Shown: piece by piece, positions 17,106 through 25,760 of the stretch
Layout: each line of letters begins with the position of its first letter
How positions within the stretch are numbered: position 1 is the stretch's first letter
Made by a program: the position numbers and the translations under genes
Origin: Rhizobium sp.
Lineage (GTDB): Bacteria > Pseudomonadota > Alphaproteobacteria > Rhizobiales > Rhizobiaceae
Reading direction: 5' to 3'
DNA: 64,000 bases
Assembly (NCBI GenBank): GCA_002796995.1
Contig: PEKW01000004.1
Location: forward strand, 36,887-100,886
Notes under the pieces: generated by a model
Database searches by the model: none
What the model was told of the DNA's origin: nothing
Seen by the model: the letters and a program-made list of their open reading frames with translations, nothing else

Positions 17106-17873
17106 ATGTCCAAATCCGCTCTCGTCGGCGCCGTCGTCGGTGCCCTTCTTTCCGGAACCGCTGCGGCCGAGCCGGCCAAGCCGACCGTCGTTCTCGTCCA
17201 CGGCGCCTTCGCCGACTCCTCCAGCTGGAACGGCGTCATCGAAATCCTGCAGCAGGACGGCTATCCGGTCGTCGCCGCCGCCAATCCGCTGCGCAGCGTG
17301 GCGGCTGATGCGGCCTATGTCTCCGGCCTCGTCGGCAGCATCGAAGGACCGGTCGTGCTCGTCGGCCATTCCTATGGCGGCCAGGTGATCTCCACCGCTG
17401 CCAGGGGCCGCGACAATGTCAAGTCGCTGGTCTATGTCGCGGCCTTCGCGCCGGAGGCCGGCGAAGCGGCTGCCGACCTCGCCGGCAAGTTCCCCGGCGG
17501 TACGCTCGGGGAGGCGCTGGCCGCGCCGGTAAAACTGCCGGAGGGCGGCGTCGATCTCCTTATCGACCAGGCGAAGTTCCACCAGCAGTTCGCCCATGAC
17601 GTTCCCGCAGCCGAGGCGGCGCTGATGGCGGCCGGCCAGCGTCCGATCACCGAGGCGGCCCTGACCGAGAAGTCGGGCGAGCCGGCCTGGAAGACGCTGC
17701 CGTCCTTCTTCGTCTATGGCGACGGCGACAAGAACATCCCGGCCGCGGCCCTCGGCTTCATGGCCGAACGCGCGGGTTCCAAGCGCACCGTCGTCGTCGA
17801 AGGCGCGTCCCACGTCGTCATGGTGTCCAAGCCGCAGGCGGTGGCCGAGCTGATCGAGGAAGCTGCCCGCTAA
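17106..17873 (+). CDS. Exported alpha/beta hydrolase
   Basis: This 255-residue protein starts with a signal peptide (MSKSALVGAVVGALLSGTAAA, cleaved near AEP) and continues as an alpha/beta hydrolase of the EstC/methylesterase-like group. The oxyanion motif is VLVHGAFADSSSWNGVI, the nucleophile elbow GHSYGGQV, and the late histidine ASHVVM. It should act in the periplasm; the substrate is unknown. It follows the perhydrolase gene by 44 bp with its own ribosome site (AAGGAA) and is probably co-transcribed under the same peroxide-responsive regulator. Confidence 0.87.
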   Translation: MSKSALVGAVVGALLSGTAAAEPAKPTVVLVHGAFADSSSWNGVIEILQQDGYPVVAAANPLRSVAADAAYVSGLVGSIEGPVVLVGHSYGGQVISTAARGRDNVKSLVYVAAFAPEAGEAAADLAGKFPGGTLGEALAAPVKLPEGGVDLLIDQAKFHQQFAHDVPAAEAALMAAGQRPITEAALTEKSGEPAWKTLPSFFVYGDGDKNIPAAALGFMAERAGSKRTVVVEGASHVVMVSKPQAVAELIEEAAR

Positions 17874-17900
17874 TCCAGGTGACAGAAATACTGCCAGGAT

Positions 17901-17928
17901 AGGCCGGCGCGTGACCACGCGCCGGCCT
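17901..17928 (+). terminator. Terminator-like hairpin after the hydrolase pair
   Basis: AGGCCGGCGCG and CGCGCCGGCCT form an 11-bp stem with a six-base loop. The following GTTGCG is only weakly U-rich, so termination may be partial. Confidence 0.55.
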
Positions 17929-18135
17929 GTTGCGCGTGGCGGTAGGGGCCGAAATCCGCCCCCTGGTCGGCGCTGCATACCCCCCCCGCGACGCCGTAGC
18001 GGCTATTTCCACCCTCATTGATGCATGTCAATTTTAATATATATTAATGAAGTAGCATTGCGCCATTCGACGAGGCCGCGGCGCGGCCGCTTTCGTCGTC
18101 TTGCCCGAAAGGCAAACAACAGGAGGAATTTCCAG

Positions 18136-18627
18136 ATGACACGCAAAGTGAAGTCCCTGGTCGCCTTGACCCTCACGGCAGCCTTGCTTGCAGGCGTCGC
18201 GGAAGCGCAGCAGTTCGGCATGGGCGCCGGCCCCGGCTGGAACCGCGGCGGAATGATGATGAATGGACCGGGGCGGGGTCGTTTCCCGATCATCGATGCA
18301 GACGAGAACGGCGTTGTGAGCGCGGAAGAGGCGGCATCGGCCGCGGAAGAAGTGTTCGCCGCCATGGATGCCGACGACAATGCCGAACTGACCATGGAAG
18401 AATACATGACAGTCCGCATGGGGCCGCAGGACGGCTGGAACAAGACACGCCAGGCAGCGCGCGAAGAGGAAAAGACCGCTCGCTTCGGCGAGATGGACAG
18501 CGACAAGAACAAGGTTGTGTCGCAGGCTGAGTTCATCGCCGGCGCCAAGGCGCGCTTCGAGGCGGCCGACGGCGACAAGGATGGCAAGGTCACGCCCTGG
18601 GAATGGCGCAGCCAGCAGTGGAACTGA
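18136..18627 (+). CDS. Secreted EF-hand calcium-binding protein
   Basis: The 163-residue protein has a signal peptide (VKSLVALTLTAALLAGVAEA) and a Gly/Met-rich spacer, followed by four EF-hand loops: DADENGVVSAEE, DADDNAELTMEE, DSDKNKVVSQAE and DGDKDGKVTPWE. It should bind calcium in the periplasm or outside the cell. Partners are not known; similar calmodulin-like proteins in rhizobia affect symbiosis or stress but no such role can be read here. The ATG is preceded by AGGAGGA; in-frame upstream codons lack a ribosome site. A bidirectional terminator follows. Confidence 0.88.
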   Translation: MTRKVKSLVALTLTAALLAGVAEAQQFGMGAGPGWNRGGMMMNGPGRGRFPIIDADENGVVSAEEAASAAEEVFAAMDADDNAELTMEEYMTVRMGPQDGWNKTRQAAREEEKTARFGEMDSDKNKVVSQAEFIAGAKARFEAADGDKDGKVTPWEWRSQQWN

Positions 18628-18648
18628 TACCATCGACCCAAGAAGAAA

Positions 18649-18673
18649 TCCGGCCATCACTGTGATGGCCGGA
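18649..18673. terminator. Bidirectional terminator
   Basis: TCCGGCCATCA and TGATGGCCGGA form an 11-bp stem with loop CTG between two convergent genes. The minus-strand side is followed by TTTCTTCTT, the plus-strand side by CTTTC. Confidence 0.8.
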
Positions 18674-18687
18674 CTTTCGATGAAAGA

Positions 18688-19083
18688 CTACCGGTCGGCT
18701 TTCCAGGCGACCACCATCAAAGCGCCGACGATCGAGATGTGCTCCATGACCACATAGAATTCGATGGTCTTGAACGGCTCTTCCATCGTCCAGAAATTAT
18801 GCGCGATCGGGATGGTGAGAAGGGTGAAGATGCCGAGCGCGCCGGCACCGAGCCAGGTCCAGCGGTTGAGGATGATCAGTGCCGAGCCGCCGAGCTGGAC
18901 GATGATCGTGGCGATGGCGAATGCCACCGGCGGGTTCAGCCCGAAATGGGCCATCTCGCCAACGCCGGCCTGGAAATCAACGAGCTTGGCGATCCCGCTG
19001 GCCCAGAACATGTAGGTGAGCAGGATGCGCGCGACATAGCCGAACCAGGCCGTCGAGGTGAGCGTAGTAACGAAACCGTTCAT
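18688..19083 (-). CDS. DoxX-family membrane protein
   Basis: The 131-residue protein has four hydrophobic helices of the DoxX plan, with ARILLTYMFWASGIAKLVDF at the first helix pair and FAIATIIVQLGGSALIIL later. Bacterial DoxX proteins have been linked to redox and thiol stress, but the exact role is not defined. GGGGGA precedes the ATG. It converges with the EF-hand gene and diverges from the LtrA gene. Confidence 0.88.
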   Translation of the reverse strand: MNGFVTTLTSTAWFGYVARILLTYMFWASGIAKLVDFQAGVGEMAHFGLNPPVAFAIATIIVQLGGSALIILNRWTWLGAGALGIFTLLTIPIAHNFWTMEEPFKTIEFYVVMEHISIVGALMVVAWKADR

Positions 19084-19287
19084 GAAAATATCCCCCTAAT
19101 GAATGGGTCGCAGTTTCTCCATCCGCACTCTCTTTGCAATTATCAAATCTCGCCCTTTTCTCTAAGCCCGGCTCGCCTGGGCCGGTTTTCACCAGATGTT
19201 TTTCGCAGCACGGCGCCGCGCTGGACAAAAGCGGCTCAGTTCTGCTTTCTTTCTCCGCACCCGAGAAGACGGAAGGACAAAGGCCGA

Positions 19288-20424
19288 ATGCTCGAAAGCC
19301 AGAAACTTGAGTTCCGTGCGCAGACCATCGAACTCTTCTTCGACCTTGTTTTCGTCTTCGTCGTCACGCGGCTCACGCATCTGGTGGAGCATGTGCGCGA
19401 ACCTCTCGAATACCTGCATGCACTGGCGGTGCTCATGCTCGTCTGGTGGATGTATGGCGGCTATATCTGGCTCACCAACCACGCGCACACGCCAAAGATG
19501 ATGCGCCTCGTGCTGGTCGCGGCGATGGCAGGCTTCATGGTGCTTGCGCTCTCGGCTCCCGTGGGGGATGCTGGCAACCCGTTGGTCTTCGGCTTCGCCT
19601 ATCTTTTCGTGGTCATCCTGCATTTCTGCGCATTCATTGCGCGTGGCGGCAGGCCGGCCGCCGGTGCCATGCTGCGGATCGTCCCCTTCAACATCGCCGC
19701 TGCCCTGCTGGTTATCGCGGCTGGCGTGATCGAGGCCGAATGGCGCTGGGTTCTGCTGCTTGCGCCGGCCGCGCTTTATGCAGTCGTGGCGGTCATGAAC
19801 ACTGGGGAGGGCTTCGCGCTCGATCCGGTTCATTTCGTCGAGAGGCACGGCCTGCTGCTGATCATCGTTCTCGGAGAGACGATCATCGCGATCGGAACGG
19901 GTCTCGCCGATCACCCCCTGACCGGCGAGACCATCCTGCGTCTGGTCCTTGCCATCGCGCTGATCGCTGCTCTCTGGTGGAGCTATTTCGATGCCGACGA
20001 CCAGCGCGCCGAGCATCGCATGCTGGAAGCGGACAATCGCCGCCGCACGCGCATCGCCCTGTTTGCCTACACCATGGGTCATCTCGCCATGGTCGCCGGC
20101 CTGATACTGGTCGCGGCCGGGCTGAAGGCATCCGTCGCCTATGGCACCGAAGGCGAAGCCGGTCACGGCGCGGATGGCCTGCTCCTGCTCGGCACGGGCG
20201 GATACCTGCTTGCCGATGCCGCCTTCCGCCGGATCGTTGGTCTGGCTCCGGTTGCACTGCGCGTCTTGGCCGGCCTGGCCTTGATCGGGCTTGCCCTCGT
20301 TTCGCTGCCGCTGCATGGTGCCAGTCTGATCGGGCTGGCTCTCGCCATGCTTCTCCTGCTGCTGGCGCTGGAAGGGCGGTTCGCTGGGACGGTGGCCGAA
20401 ACGCCTCCGGAACGTCACGGTTAA
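19288..20424 (+). CDS. LtrA (low-temperature requirement A)-family membrane protein
   Basis: This 378-residue protein has about ten membrane helices and the LtrA hallmarks: TIELFFDLVFVFVVTRLTHL near the N-terminus, WWMYGGYIWLTN in the next helices, and VERHGLLLIIVLGETIIAIG in the middle. The family's function is unsettled; Listeria LtrA was named for growth at low temperature. The ATG follows GGAAGGACAAAGG, and the mature family start (ESQKLEFRAQTIELFFDL) comes right after it. It is not operonic. Confidence 0.88.
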   Translation: MLESQKLEFRAQTIELFFDLVFVFVVTRLTHLVEHVREPLEYLHALAVLMLVWWMYGGYIWLTNHAHTPKMMRLVLVAAMAGFMVLALSAPVGDAGNPLVFGFAYLFVVILHFCAFIARGGRPAAGAMLRIVPFNIAAALLVIAAGVIEAEWRWVLLLAPAALYAVVAVMNTGEGFALDPVHFVERHGLLLIIVLGETIIAIGTGLADHPLTGETILRLVLAIALIAALWWSYFDADDQRAEHRMLEADNRRRTRIALFAYTMGHLAMVAGLILVAAGLKASVAYGTEGEAGHGADGLLLLGTGGYLLADAAFRRIVGLAPVALRVLAGLALIGLALVSLPLHGASLIGLALAMLLLLLALEGRFAGTVAETPPERHG

Positions 20425-20510
20425 CCCGATCCGCAGCGCTTTAACCCGGCATTAACCATAAATTCTCTACCCTGCGCCCCGATATCCGCACTTCTTCCTG
20501 GGGGCCCGAC

Positions 20511-21125
20511 ATGACGATTTCCCGCCGCAGCCTGCTGATCGGCCTGCCGCTTCTGCTTGCCGGTTGCCAGACCGGCCCGAGCCAGCAGTCGATGTACGAT
20601 GCGCGTCCGGACGAACCCTTTCCGCTGAAGAAGGTGCCGATCGACAAAATCAAGCCGGAGCTGCGCCGCCAAGAGGTCGCCTATGAGACCAGCCAGCCGG
20701 CCGGCACGATCGTTGTCGATACCCCGGCGCGCCGGCTCTACTACGTTCTGGGCGAGGGCCGCGCGATGCGCTACGGCGTCGGCGTCGGGCGCAACGGCTA
20801 TGCGCTCGCCGGCGTCGCCTATATCGGCCGCAAGGCGGAATGGCCGAGCTGGACGCCGTCGCCCAACATGCTGCGCACCAATCCGGAAAGAAACATGAAA
20901 TATGCCGGTGGCGTGCCGGGCGGCATCAACAATCCGCTCGGCGCACGGGCGCTCTACCTCTATCGCGGCGGCAACGACACCATGTTCCGCATTCACGGCA
21001 CCAACCAGCCCCAGTCGATCGGCCAGGCCATGTCGTCCGGCTGCATCCGCATGATGAACCACGACGTCATCGATCTCTACGAGCGCGCCAAGGTCGGCGG
21101 CCGGGTGGTCGTGTTGCAGGCCTGA
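20511..21125 (+). CDS. L,D-transpeptidase lipoprotein (YkuD domain)
   Basis: The 204-residue protein begins with a twin-Arg-like start and a lipobox (SRRSLLIGLPLLLAGC), so it is probably a lipid-anchored periplasmic protein. The YkuD catalytic domain follows, with TIVVDTPARRLYYVLGEGRA, MFRIHGTNQPQSIGQAMSSG and the CIRMMNHDV ending that supplies the nucleophilic cysteine. Such enzymes make 3-3 crosslinks in peptidoglycan or attach proteins to it; rhizobial cell walls are rich in these links and the genomes carry many copies. No partner genes are adjacent. Confidence 0.92.
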   Translation: MTISRRSLLIGLPLLLAGCQTGPSQQSMYDARPDEPFPLKKVPIDKIKPELRRQEVAYETSQPAGTIVVDTPARRLYYVLGEGRAMRYGVGVGRNGYALAGVAYIGRKAEWPSWTPSPNMLRTNPERNMKYAGGVPGGINNPLGARALYLYRGGNDTMFRIHGTNQPQSIGQAMSSGCIRMMNHDVIDLYERAKVGGRVVVLQA

Positions 21126-21150
21126 GGCCTGCCTGCGGTTCGGACCGGTA

Positions 21151-22062
21151 TCAGCGGCCTGTCCGCGCCGAGAGCAGGCCGGTCGACAGCAGCACGCCAG
21201 CACCCGTCACCAGCGTCGCGACGATGGTGACGACACCAAGCGGCTCGCCGAGCAGCAGCGCCCCGCCGATCGCAGCCGCAACCGGCGTTACCGCGGTATA
21301 GGCGGCGGCCTGCGTGCCGCCGAGGCTGCGCACCGCCGTGCCGTAGAGCACGGTGGCGAGCAGGCCGGAGAGCAGCCCCTGCGTCACGAACGGCACCGCG
21401 ATCTCCCCGATCGGCACGCTCAGCAGATGCGTGCCGAGGAAGGGGATGAGTGCAAGGTTGATGATCGTCGACCAGATGCAGATCAGCGCGCCGCCCTCGA
21501 AGGCCGAAAGCCCCGACTTGCGGAAGGCGTGGGTGTAGATCGCCCAGAGCGTCGCTCCGGCCGGCAGGATGACGTAGCTGACCCAGGTCAGCCGTCCGGA
21601 CGAAAGATTGTCGGCCAGCAGCAGAACGCCGCCGGCCAGGATCGCCAGCATGCCGAGCTTGCGCATGCGGTCCGGCCGTTCGCCGAGCAGCAGGATGCCG
21701 ATCAGCGCGGCGGCGAGCGGCATGATGCCGGGCAGGAGCACGCCCGCGGCGGAGGCGGGTGTCGCCTTCATGCCGAAGCCGACGAGCTGGAAGAACGGCG
21801 CGCCGGAACCGCAAACCATCAGCACCAGCGTCCACTTTGGCATGCGCTTGGGCCAGAGCCCGGTCCGCAGCCAGTAGGGCGAAAGGATGAGGGCGGGCAC
21901 GCCGTAGCGCAGCAGGCTGAGGTCGAGCGGCGACAGCGAAGTGCCGACGCTGTGGCGCGTCGAGATCAGCCAGGCCGCCCAGATCAGCACGACAGACAGG
22001 GCCGATGCGGCGCCAAGGCCGGTGGAAAGTGGAGGTCGGGTGGCGGTGCTGGCGACAGTCAT
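21151..22062 (-). CDS. EamA/DMT-family exporter
   Basis: The 303-residue protein has ten hydrophobic helices in two EamA repeats, with LVLMVCGSGAPFFQLVGFGM, ILLLGERPDR at the end of repeat one, and GALLLGEPLGVVTIVATLVT at the end of repeat two. It is divergent from an Lrp/AsnC regulator gene, the arrangement typical of amino-acid or metabolite exporters that are switched on by their substrate. AAGGAG precedes the ATG. The substrate is not evident. Confidence 0.88.
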   Translation of the reverse strand: MTVASTATRPPLSTGLGAASALSVVLIWAAWLISTRHSVGTSLSPLDLSLLRYGVPALILSPYWLRTGLWPKRMPKWTLVLMVCGSGAPFFQLVGFGMKATPASAAGVLLPGIMPLAAALIGILLLGERPDRMRKLGMLAILAGGVLLLADNLSSGRLTWVSYVILPAGATLWAIYTHAFRKSGLSAFEGGALICIWSTIINLALIPFLGTHLLSVPIGEIAVPFVTQGLLSGLLATVLYGTAVRSLGGTQAAAYTAVTPVAAAIGGALLLGEPLGVVTIVATLVTGAGVLLSTGLLSARTGR

Positions 22063-22187
22063 GGAACGCTCCTTGAAAGACCGCGCCAGATTAGCTCAGG
22101 GGCTCGTGGTGTGTCCTTGCCATTTGCGCTTGTCTGATTGCCGGAATTGGCACAAACTTGCGCAAATTGGGAGTACGGGTCCGGAAA

Positions 22188-22664
22188 ATGCCAAAACTCG
22201 ACAAATTCGATCTGGCGATCCTCGCCGCGCTGCAGGACGATGCGCGGGCGACCAATGTCGAGATCGCCGAGAGGGTGAACCTCTCGCCGTCGCCCTGCCT
22301 GAGACGCATCCGCATGCTGGAGCAAGCGGGCATCATCCGCGGCTACCGCGCCGACATCGACCGCCGTGCGCTCGGGCTGGAACTGACGGTCTTCGTCGCC
22401 TTCAAGGTGGCGCATCATACCCGCGAACATGCCCAGGCCTTCCAGCAGGCGCTGCAGGATCTGCCGGAAGTGGTCGGCTGCTACATGATCTCCGGCCATT
22501 CCGACTTCATGGCCGAGGTCGTGGTCGAGAACCTCGCGGCCTATGAGGCGCTGCTAACCGACAAGCTGCTCGTCCTGCCACATGTCACCGACATCCAGTC
22601 GAACTTCGCCATCCGCAGCGTCAAGACCGGCGGCCCGCTGAAGCTGCCGGCGGTCAAAGGGTGA
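22188..22664 (+). CDS. Lrp/AsnC-family transcriptional regulator
   Basis: This 158-residue regulator has the helix-turn-helix LDKFDLAILAALQDDARATN through VEIAERVNLSPSPCLRRIRM and the RAM ligand domain (VVGCYMISGHSDFMAEVVV). It likely controls the divergent EamA exporter gene in answer to an amino acid. The ATG at MPKLDKFD was preferred to a TTG ten codons upstream because the family normally starts just before this helix. The ribosome site is weak in either case. It ends 30 bp before a convergent oxidoreductase gene. Confidence 0.9.
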   Translation: MPKLDKFDLAILAALQDDARATNVEIAERVNLSPSPCLRRIRMLEQAGIIRGYRADIDRRALGLELTVFVAFKVAHHTREHAQAFQQALQDLPEVVGCYMISGHSDFMAEVVVENLAAYEALLTDKLLVLPHVTDIQSNFAIRSVKTGGPLKLPAVKG

Positions 22665-22693
22665 GGCGGGGCGAACCCGCCTCGTTTTGTTCG

Positions 22694-23710
22694 TCAGAAG
22701 CCTTCGAGCACGATCTTGCCCTTGGTGCGGCCCGATTCGATGAGCGCATGGGCCTTCTTCAGGTTGGCGGCGTTGGTCGTGCCGAGCGTTTCGGTCAGCG
22801 TGGTGCGGATCTGGCCGGTTTCCACCAGTTCCGCGACATGCGTGAGAAGCTTGTGCTGCTCGATCATGTCGGCCGTCTGGAAGACCGGACGGGTGAACAT
22901 CGATTCCCAGTGGATCGAGACGGCTTTGCCCTTGAACGGCATGACGTCGAAGCCGCCCTTGATGTCGTCGATGATGCCGAAGCGGCCCTGCGGCGCGATG
23001 ATCGCCTGGAGGTCGGCGACGTGCAGGTCGCTGCGGGTGACCGAGAAGATGAAGGCCGGCGCGCCGATGTCGAGGGCCGCATATTGCGGCGCCAGGGCAT
23101 TGCTGTGGTCGAGCACGTGATGCGCGCCGAGATCCTTGACCCACTGGCTGGTTTCCGGCCGCGACGTCGTGGTGATGATGGTGAGATTGGTCAGCGCCCG
23201 GGCGAGCTGGATCGCCATCGAGCCGACGCCGCCGGCGCCGCCGGTGACCAGCAGGGCATTGTTGGCGCCGGCCACCTTGTCGTGCACCTTCAGGCGGTGG
23301 AACAGCATTTCATAGGCGGTGATCGCGGTGAGCGGGATGGCCGCCGCTTCGGCGAAGCTCAGTGTCTTCGGCTTCAGCCCGACGATGCGCTCATCCACGA
23401 GATGGAATTCGCTGTTGGTGCCCGGGCGGTTGATCACGCCGGCATAGAAGACTTCGTCGCCCGGCTTGAACAAGGTGACGTTCTCGCCGACGGCCTTGAC
23501 CACGCCCGAGGCGTCATAGCCGAGGATGCGATGCTGGCCGGGTTCCGGCTGGGCGGCCGAGCGGACCTTGGTGTCGACCGGATTGACCGAAACGGCCTTC
23601 ACCTCGACCAGCAGGTCGTGGCCCCGGGCTTCCGGAATGGGGAGGTCGATATCGACCAGCGAGGTCTCGGCGGTGATGGGTTGGGGTGTCAGATAGCCGA
23701 CTGCGCGCAT
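22694..23710 (-). CDS. Zinc-independent quinone oxidoreductase (MDR family)
   Basis: The 338-residue protein starts MRAVGYLTPQPI and has the MDR signature HDLLVEVKAVSVNPVDTKVR, GYDASGVVKAVGENV and the NADPH fold LLVTGGAGGVGSMAIQLARA. It resembles the zinc-binding-alcohol-dehydrogenase-family quinone reductases (often called zeta-crystallin-like) that clear quinones and other electrophiles. Zinc ligands are absent. AAGGAG precedes the chosen ATG. It diverges from an HxlR regulator gene, the same pairing as QorR/Qor2 in Corynebacterium, so it is probably induced by electrophile or disulfide stress. Confidence 0.9.
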   Translation of the reverse strand: MRAVGYLTPQPITAETSLVDIDLPIPEARGHDLLVEVKAVSVNPVDTKVRSAAQPEPGQHRILGYDASGVVKAVGENVTLFKPGDEVFYAGVINRPGTNSEFHLVDERIVGLKPKTLSFAEAAAIPLTAITAYEMLFHRLKVHDKVAGANNALLVTGGAGGVGSMAIQLARALTNLTIITTTSRPETSQWVKDLGAHHVLDHSNALAPQYAALDIGAPAFIFSVTRSDLHVADLQAIIAPQGRFGIIDDIKGGFDVMPFKGKAVSIHWESMFTRPVFQTADMIEQHKLLTHVAELVETGQIRTTLTETLGTTNAANLKKAHALIESGRTKGKIVLEGF

Positions 23711-23811
23711 GGAAGGTCTCCTTGAGGGGTTTGCACGCCCTTCAATTGATACGTATATTCGCTCGACGCAAGAATGCACATTTTATGTCTATAGCGACAG
23801 AAATTGTATGT

Positions 23812-23829
23812 AGTATCAAGAAGGATACT
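23812..23829. promoter_or_regulatory. Candidate HxlR operator
   Basis: AGTATC, a six-base spacer and GATACT form a perfect dyad that overlaps the ribosome-site region of the HxlR gene in the 123-bp divergent region. HxlR proteins bind dyads of this size; assignment is inferred from position. Confidence 0.45.
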
Positions 23830-23833
23830 GTCC

Positions 23834-24247
23834 ATGTCCCGGCCGCGCGCCAAGCTCACCAACAATTTCCCCGGCTGCCCTGTCGAATCCACCCTGAGCC
23901 TGCTCGACGGCAAGTGGAAGGGCGTGATCCTCTACCATCTGCTGAACGACGGCACGCTGCGCTTCAACGAACTCAGGCGCCGGCTTTCGGCCGTGACCCA
24001 GCGCATGCTGACCAAGCAGCTGCGCGAGCTGGAAGACGCCGGCATTGTTTCGCGCAAGGTCTTTCCCGTCGTGCCGCCGCGGGTCGACTATTCGCTGACG
24101 CCGCTCGGCCTCAGCCTCGAGCCGGTGATCCTGGCGCTCGACGCCTGGGGCAAGGCGCATGTCGCCTGCCGGAACGGGGTGAAGACCGTGTCCCTGCAGG
24201 CCAATGAGACTGTGGATGCCGATACGGATGCGCGCTCAGCGGCCTGA
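23834..24247 (+). CDS. HxlR-family redox-type regulator
   Basis: The 137-residue protein opens MSRPRAKLTNNFPGCPVEST, with the conserved N-terminal cysteine that QorR/YodB-type HxlR proteins use to sense thiol-reactive compounds. The winged helix follows: LLDGKWKGVILYHLLNDGTL, RFNELRRRLSAVTQRMLTKQ and LRELEDAGIVSRK. It should repress the divergent quinone reductase and itself. The chosen ATG has AAGGA eight bases upstream; another ATG ten codons before lies inside the operator region. Its 3' end overlaps the convergent MFS gene by 12 bp. Confidence 0.9.
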   Translation: MSRPRAKLTNNFPGCPVESTLSLLDGKWKGVILYHLLNDGTLRFNELRRRLSAVTQRMLTKQLRELEDAGIVSRKVFPVVPPRVDYSLTPLGLSLEPVILALDAWGKAHVACRNGVKTVSLQANETVDADTDARSAA

Positions 24248-25471
24248 GCTGCGCTTTTCGATCAGGACCGAAACCAGGAAGACCACGAGGCCCAGCGCCG
24301 AAAGCGCGGCGCCGACGAAACCGGTCGCGCCATAGCCATAACCCCAGGTGATCACCAGGCCGCCGAGCCAGGCGCCCAGCGCATTGGCGATGTTGAAGGC
24401 CGAGTGGTTGGAGGCGGCGGCGAGCGTCTGCGCATCGGCCGCGACATCCATCAGCCGGGTCTGCACGGCCGGGCAGGCGGCAAAGCCGCAGCCGGTGAGG
24501 AAGACGCAGATGCACAGCATGACAGGATCATGCGCCGTCAGCGAAAACACGCTCATCAGCACCACATTGAAGGCGAGCATACCGCCGATCGTGCCCTTCA
24601 GCGAATAGTCGGCCATGCGGCTGCCCACGACATTGCCGACATTCATGCCGATGCCGAACAGCGCCAGAACGATCGCCACCATGCTGGCCGGCAGGCCGGC
24701 CGTGTCGGTCGTGGTCTTGGCGATATAGCTGAAGATCGAGAACATGCCGCCAAAGCCGACGGCGGCCACGGCGAGCGACAGCCAGACCTGCAGCCGGCCG
24801 AACGCGCCGAGTTCGCGGCGGATGCTGGCGCCTTCCGCCACCTTGTCCTTGGGCAGGTAGAGCGCGATCAGGACCACGGTCAGGGCGCCGATCGCACCGA
24901 CCATCAGGAAGGCGGCGCGCCAGCTCATCATCTGGCCGAGGACGGTGGCGATCGGCGTGCCGATCAGGGTGGCGATGGTGAGGCCAAGCATCACGCGGCC
25001 CACGGCCCGGGCGCGCCGGTGCGGCGGCACCATGGAGGCGGCGACCAGTGCGGCGACGCCGAAATAGGCACCGTGCGGCAGGCCGGTGACGAAGCGAAGC
25101 GCCGTGAAGGAGAGGAAGTCGGGCGCCAGCGCGCTGGTGACATTGCCGATGGCAAACACGCCCATCAGCAGCAGAAGCAGGGTGCGACGCGATAGTTTTG
25201 CCGCAAGCACGGCGATGATCGGTGCGCCGATCACCACGCCGAGCGCATAGGCGCTGATCACCCGGCCGGCTTCCGGAACGCTGACGCCATAGGTCGTCGC
25301 GACCTCCGGCAGCAGTCCCATGATGACGAATTCGCCCGTGCCGATACCGAAACCGCCGGCGGCGAGCGCGATCTCGATCAGGATCATCATCAGCGGCGTC
25401 AGGGCCGGCGCGGCGGCGTCCGTTCCGGCGCCGGTCCCGAGCTCGGGGCGAAGGGCAGTGCAGTCGGTCAT
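24236..25471 (-). CDS. MFS exporter, AraJ/DHA1-type
   Basis: This 411-residue membrane protein has twelve predicted helices and the DHA1 landmarks: GIGTGEFVIMGLLPEVA in helix one, AAKLSRRTLLLLLMGVFAIG (motif A) and RFVTGLPHGAYFGVAALVAA in helix four. The central loop LYLPKDKVAEGASIRREL splits two halves. The family exports sugars (arabinose), purines or drugs; the substrate is not clear here. Convergent overlap with the HxlR gene may couple their transcription by antisense. No ribosome site of note. Confidence 0.9.
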   Translation of the reverse strand: MTDCTALRPELGTGAGTDAAAPALTPLMMILIEIALAAGGFGIGTGEFVIMGLLPEVATTYGVSVPEAGRVISAYALGVVIGAPIIAVLAAKLSRRTLLLLLMGVFAIGNVTSALAPDFLSFTALRFVTGLPHGAYFGVAALVAASMVPPHRRARAVGRVMLGLTIATLIGTPIATVLGQMMSWRAAFLMVGAIGALTVVLIALYLPKDKVAEGASIRRELGAFGRLQVWLSLAVAAVGFGGMFSIFSYIAKTTTDTAGLPASMVAIVLALFGIGMNVGNVVGSRMADYSLKGTIGGMLAFNVVLMSVFSLTAHDPVMLCICVFLTGCGFAACPAVQTRLMDVAADAQTLAAASNHSAFNIANALGAWLGGLVITWGYGYGATGFVGAALSALGLVVFLVSVLIEKRSSGR

Positions 25472-25760
25472 GCGATCACCTTGGGTCGACCGCGTCGTCG
25501 CAGCCGAGGAGGGACAGGGGGAAAAAGGTCTGGTGTGAAGGCAACCGGCCGCGCCGGCTGCGGTAATCTCTGTGGAAGTGATTTGACGACTATCATGTTT
25601 TTGTGCGGTGCCGCAAAGGCGACATGGCCTCCAGCTTGAATTTCGCCCTGTGGATCCTGATTTTCACGGTGACGACGAAACCAATCAGGGTGCGCCGCGT
25701 TGACTTGCGCTTCCCGCCCATGCGGAATTCCCGCCGACCCGGCGGAGCGGAAAAGGATCC

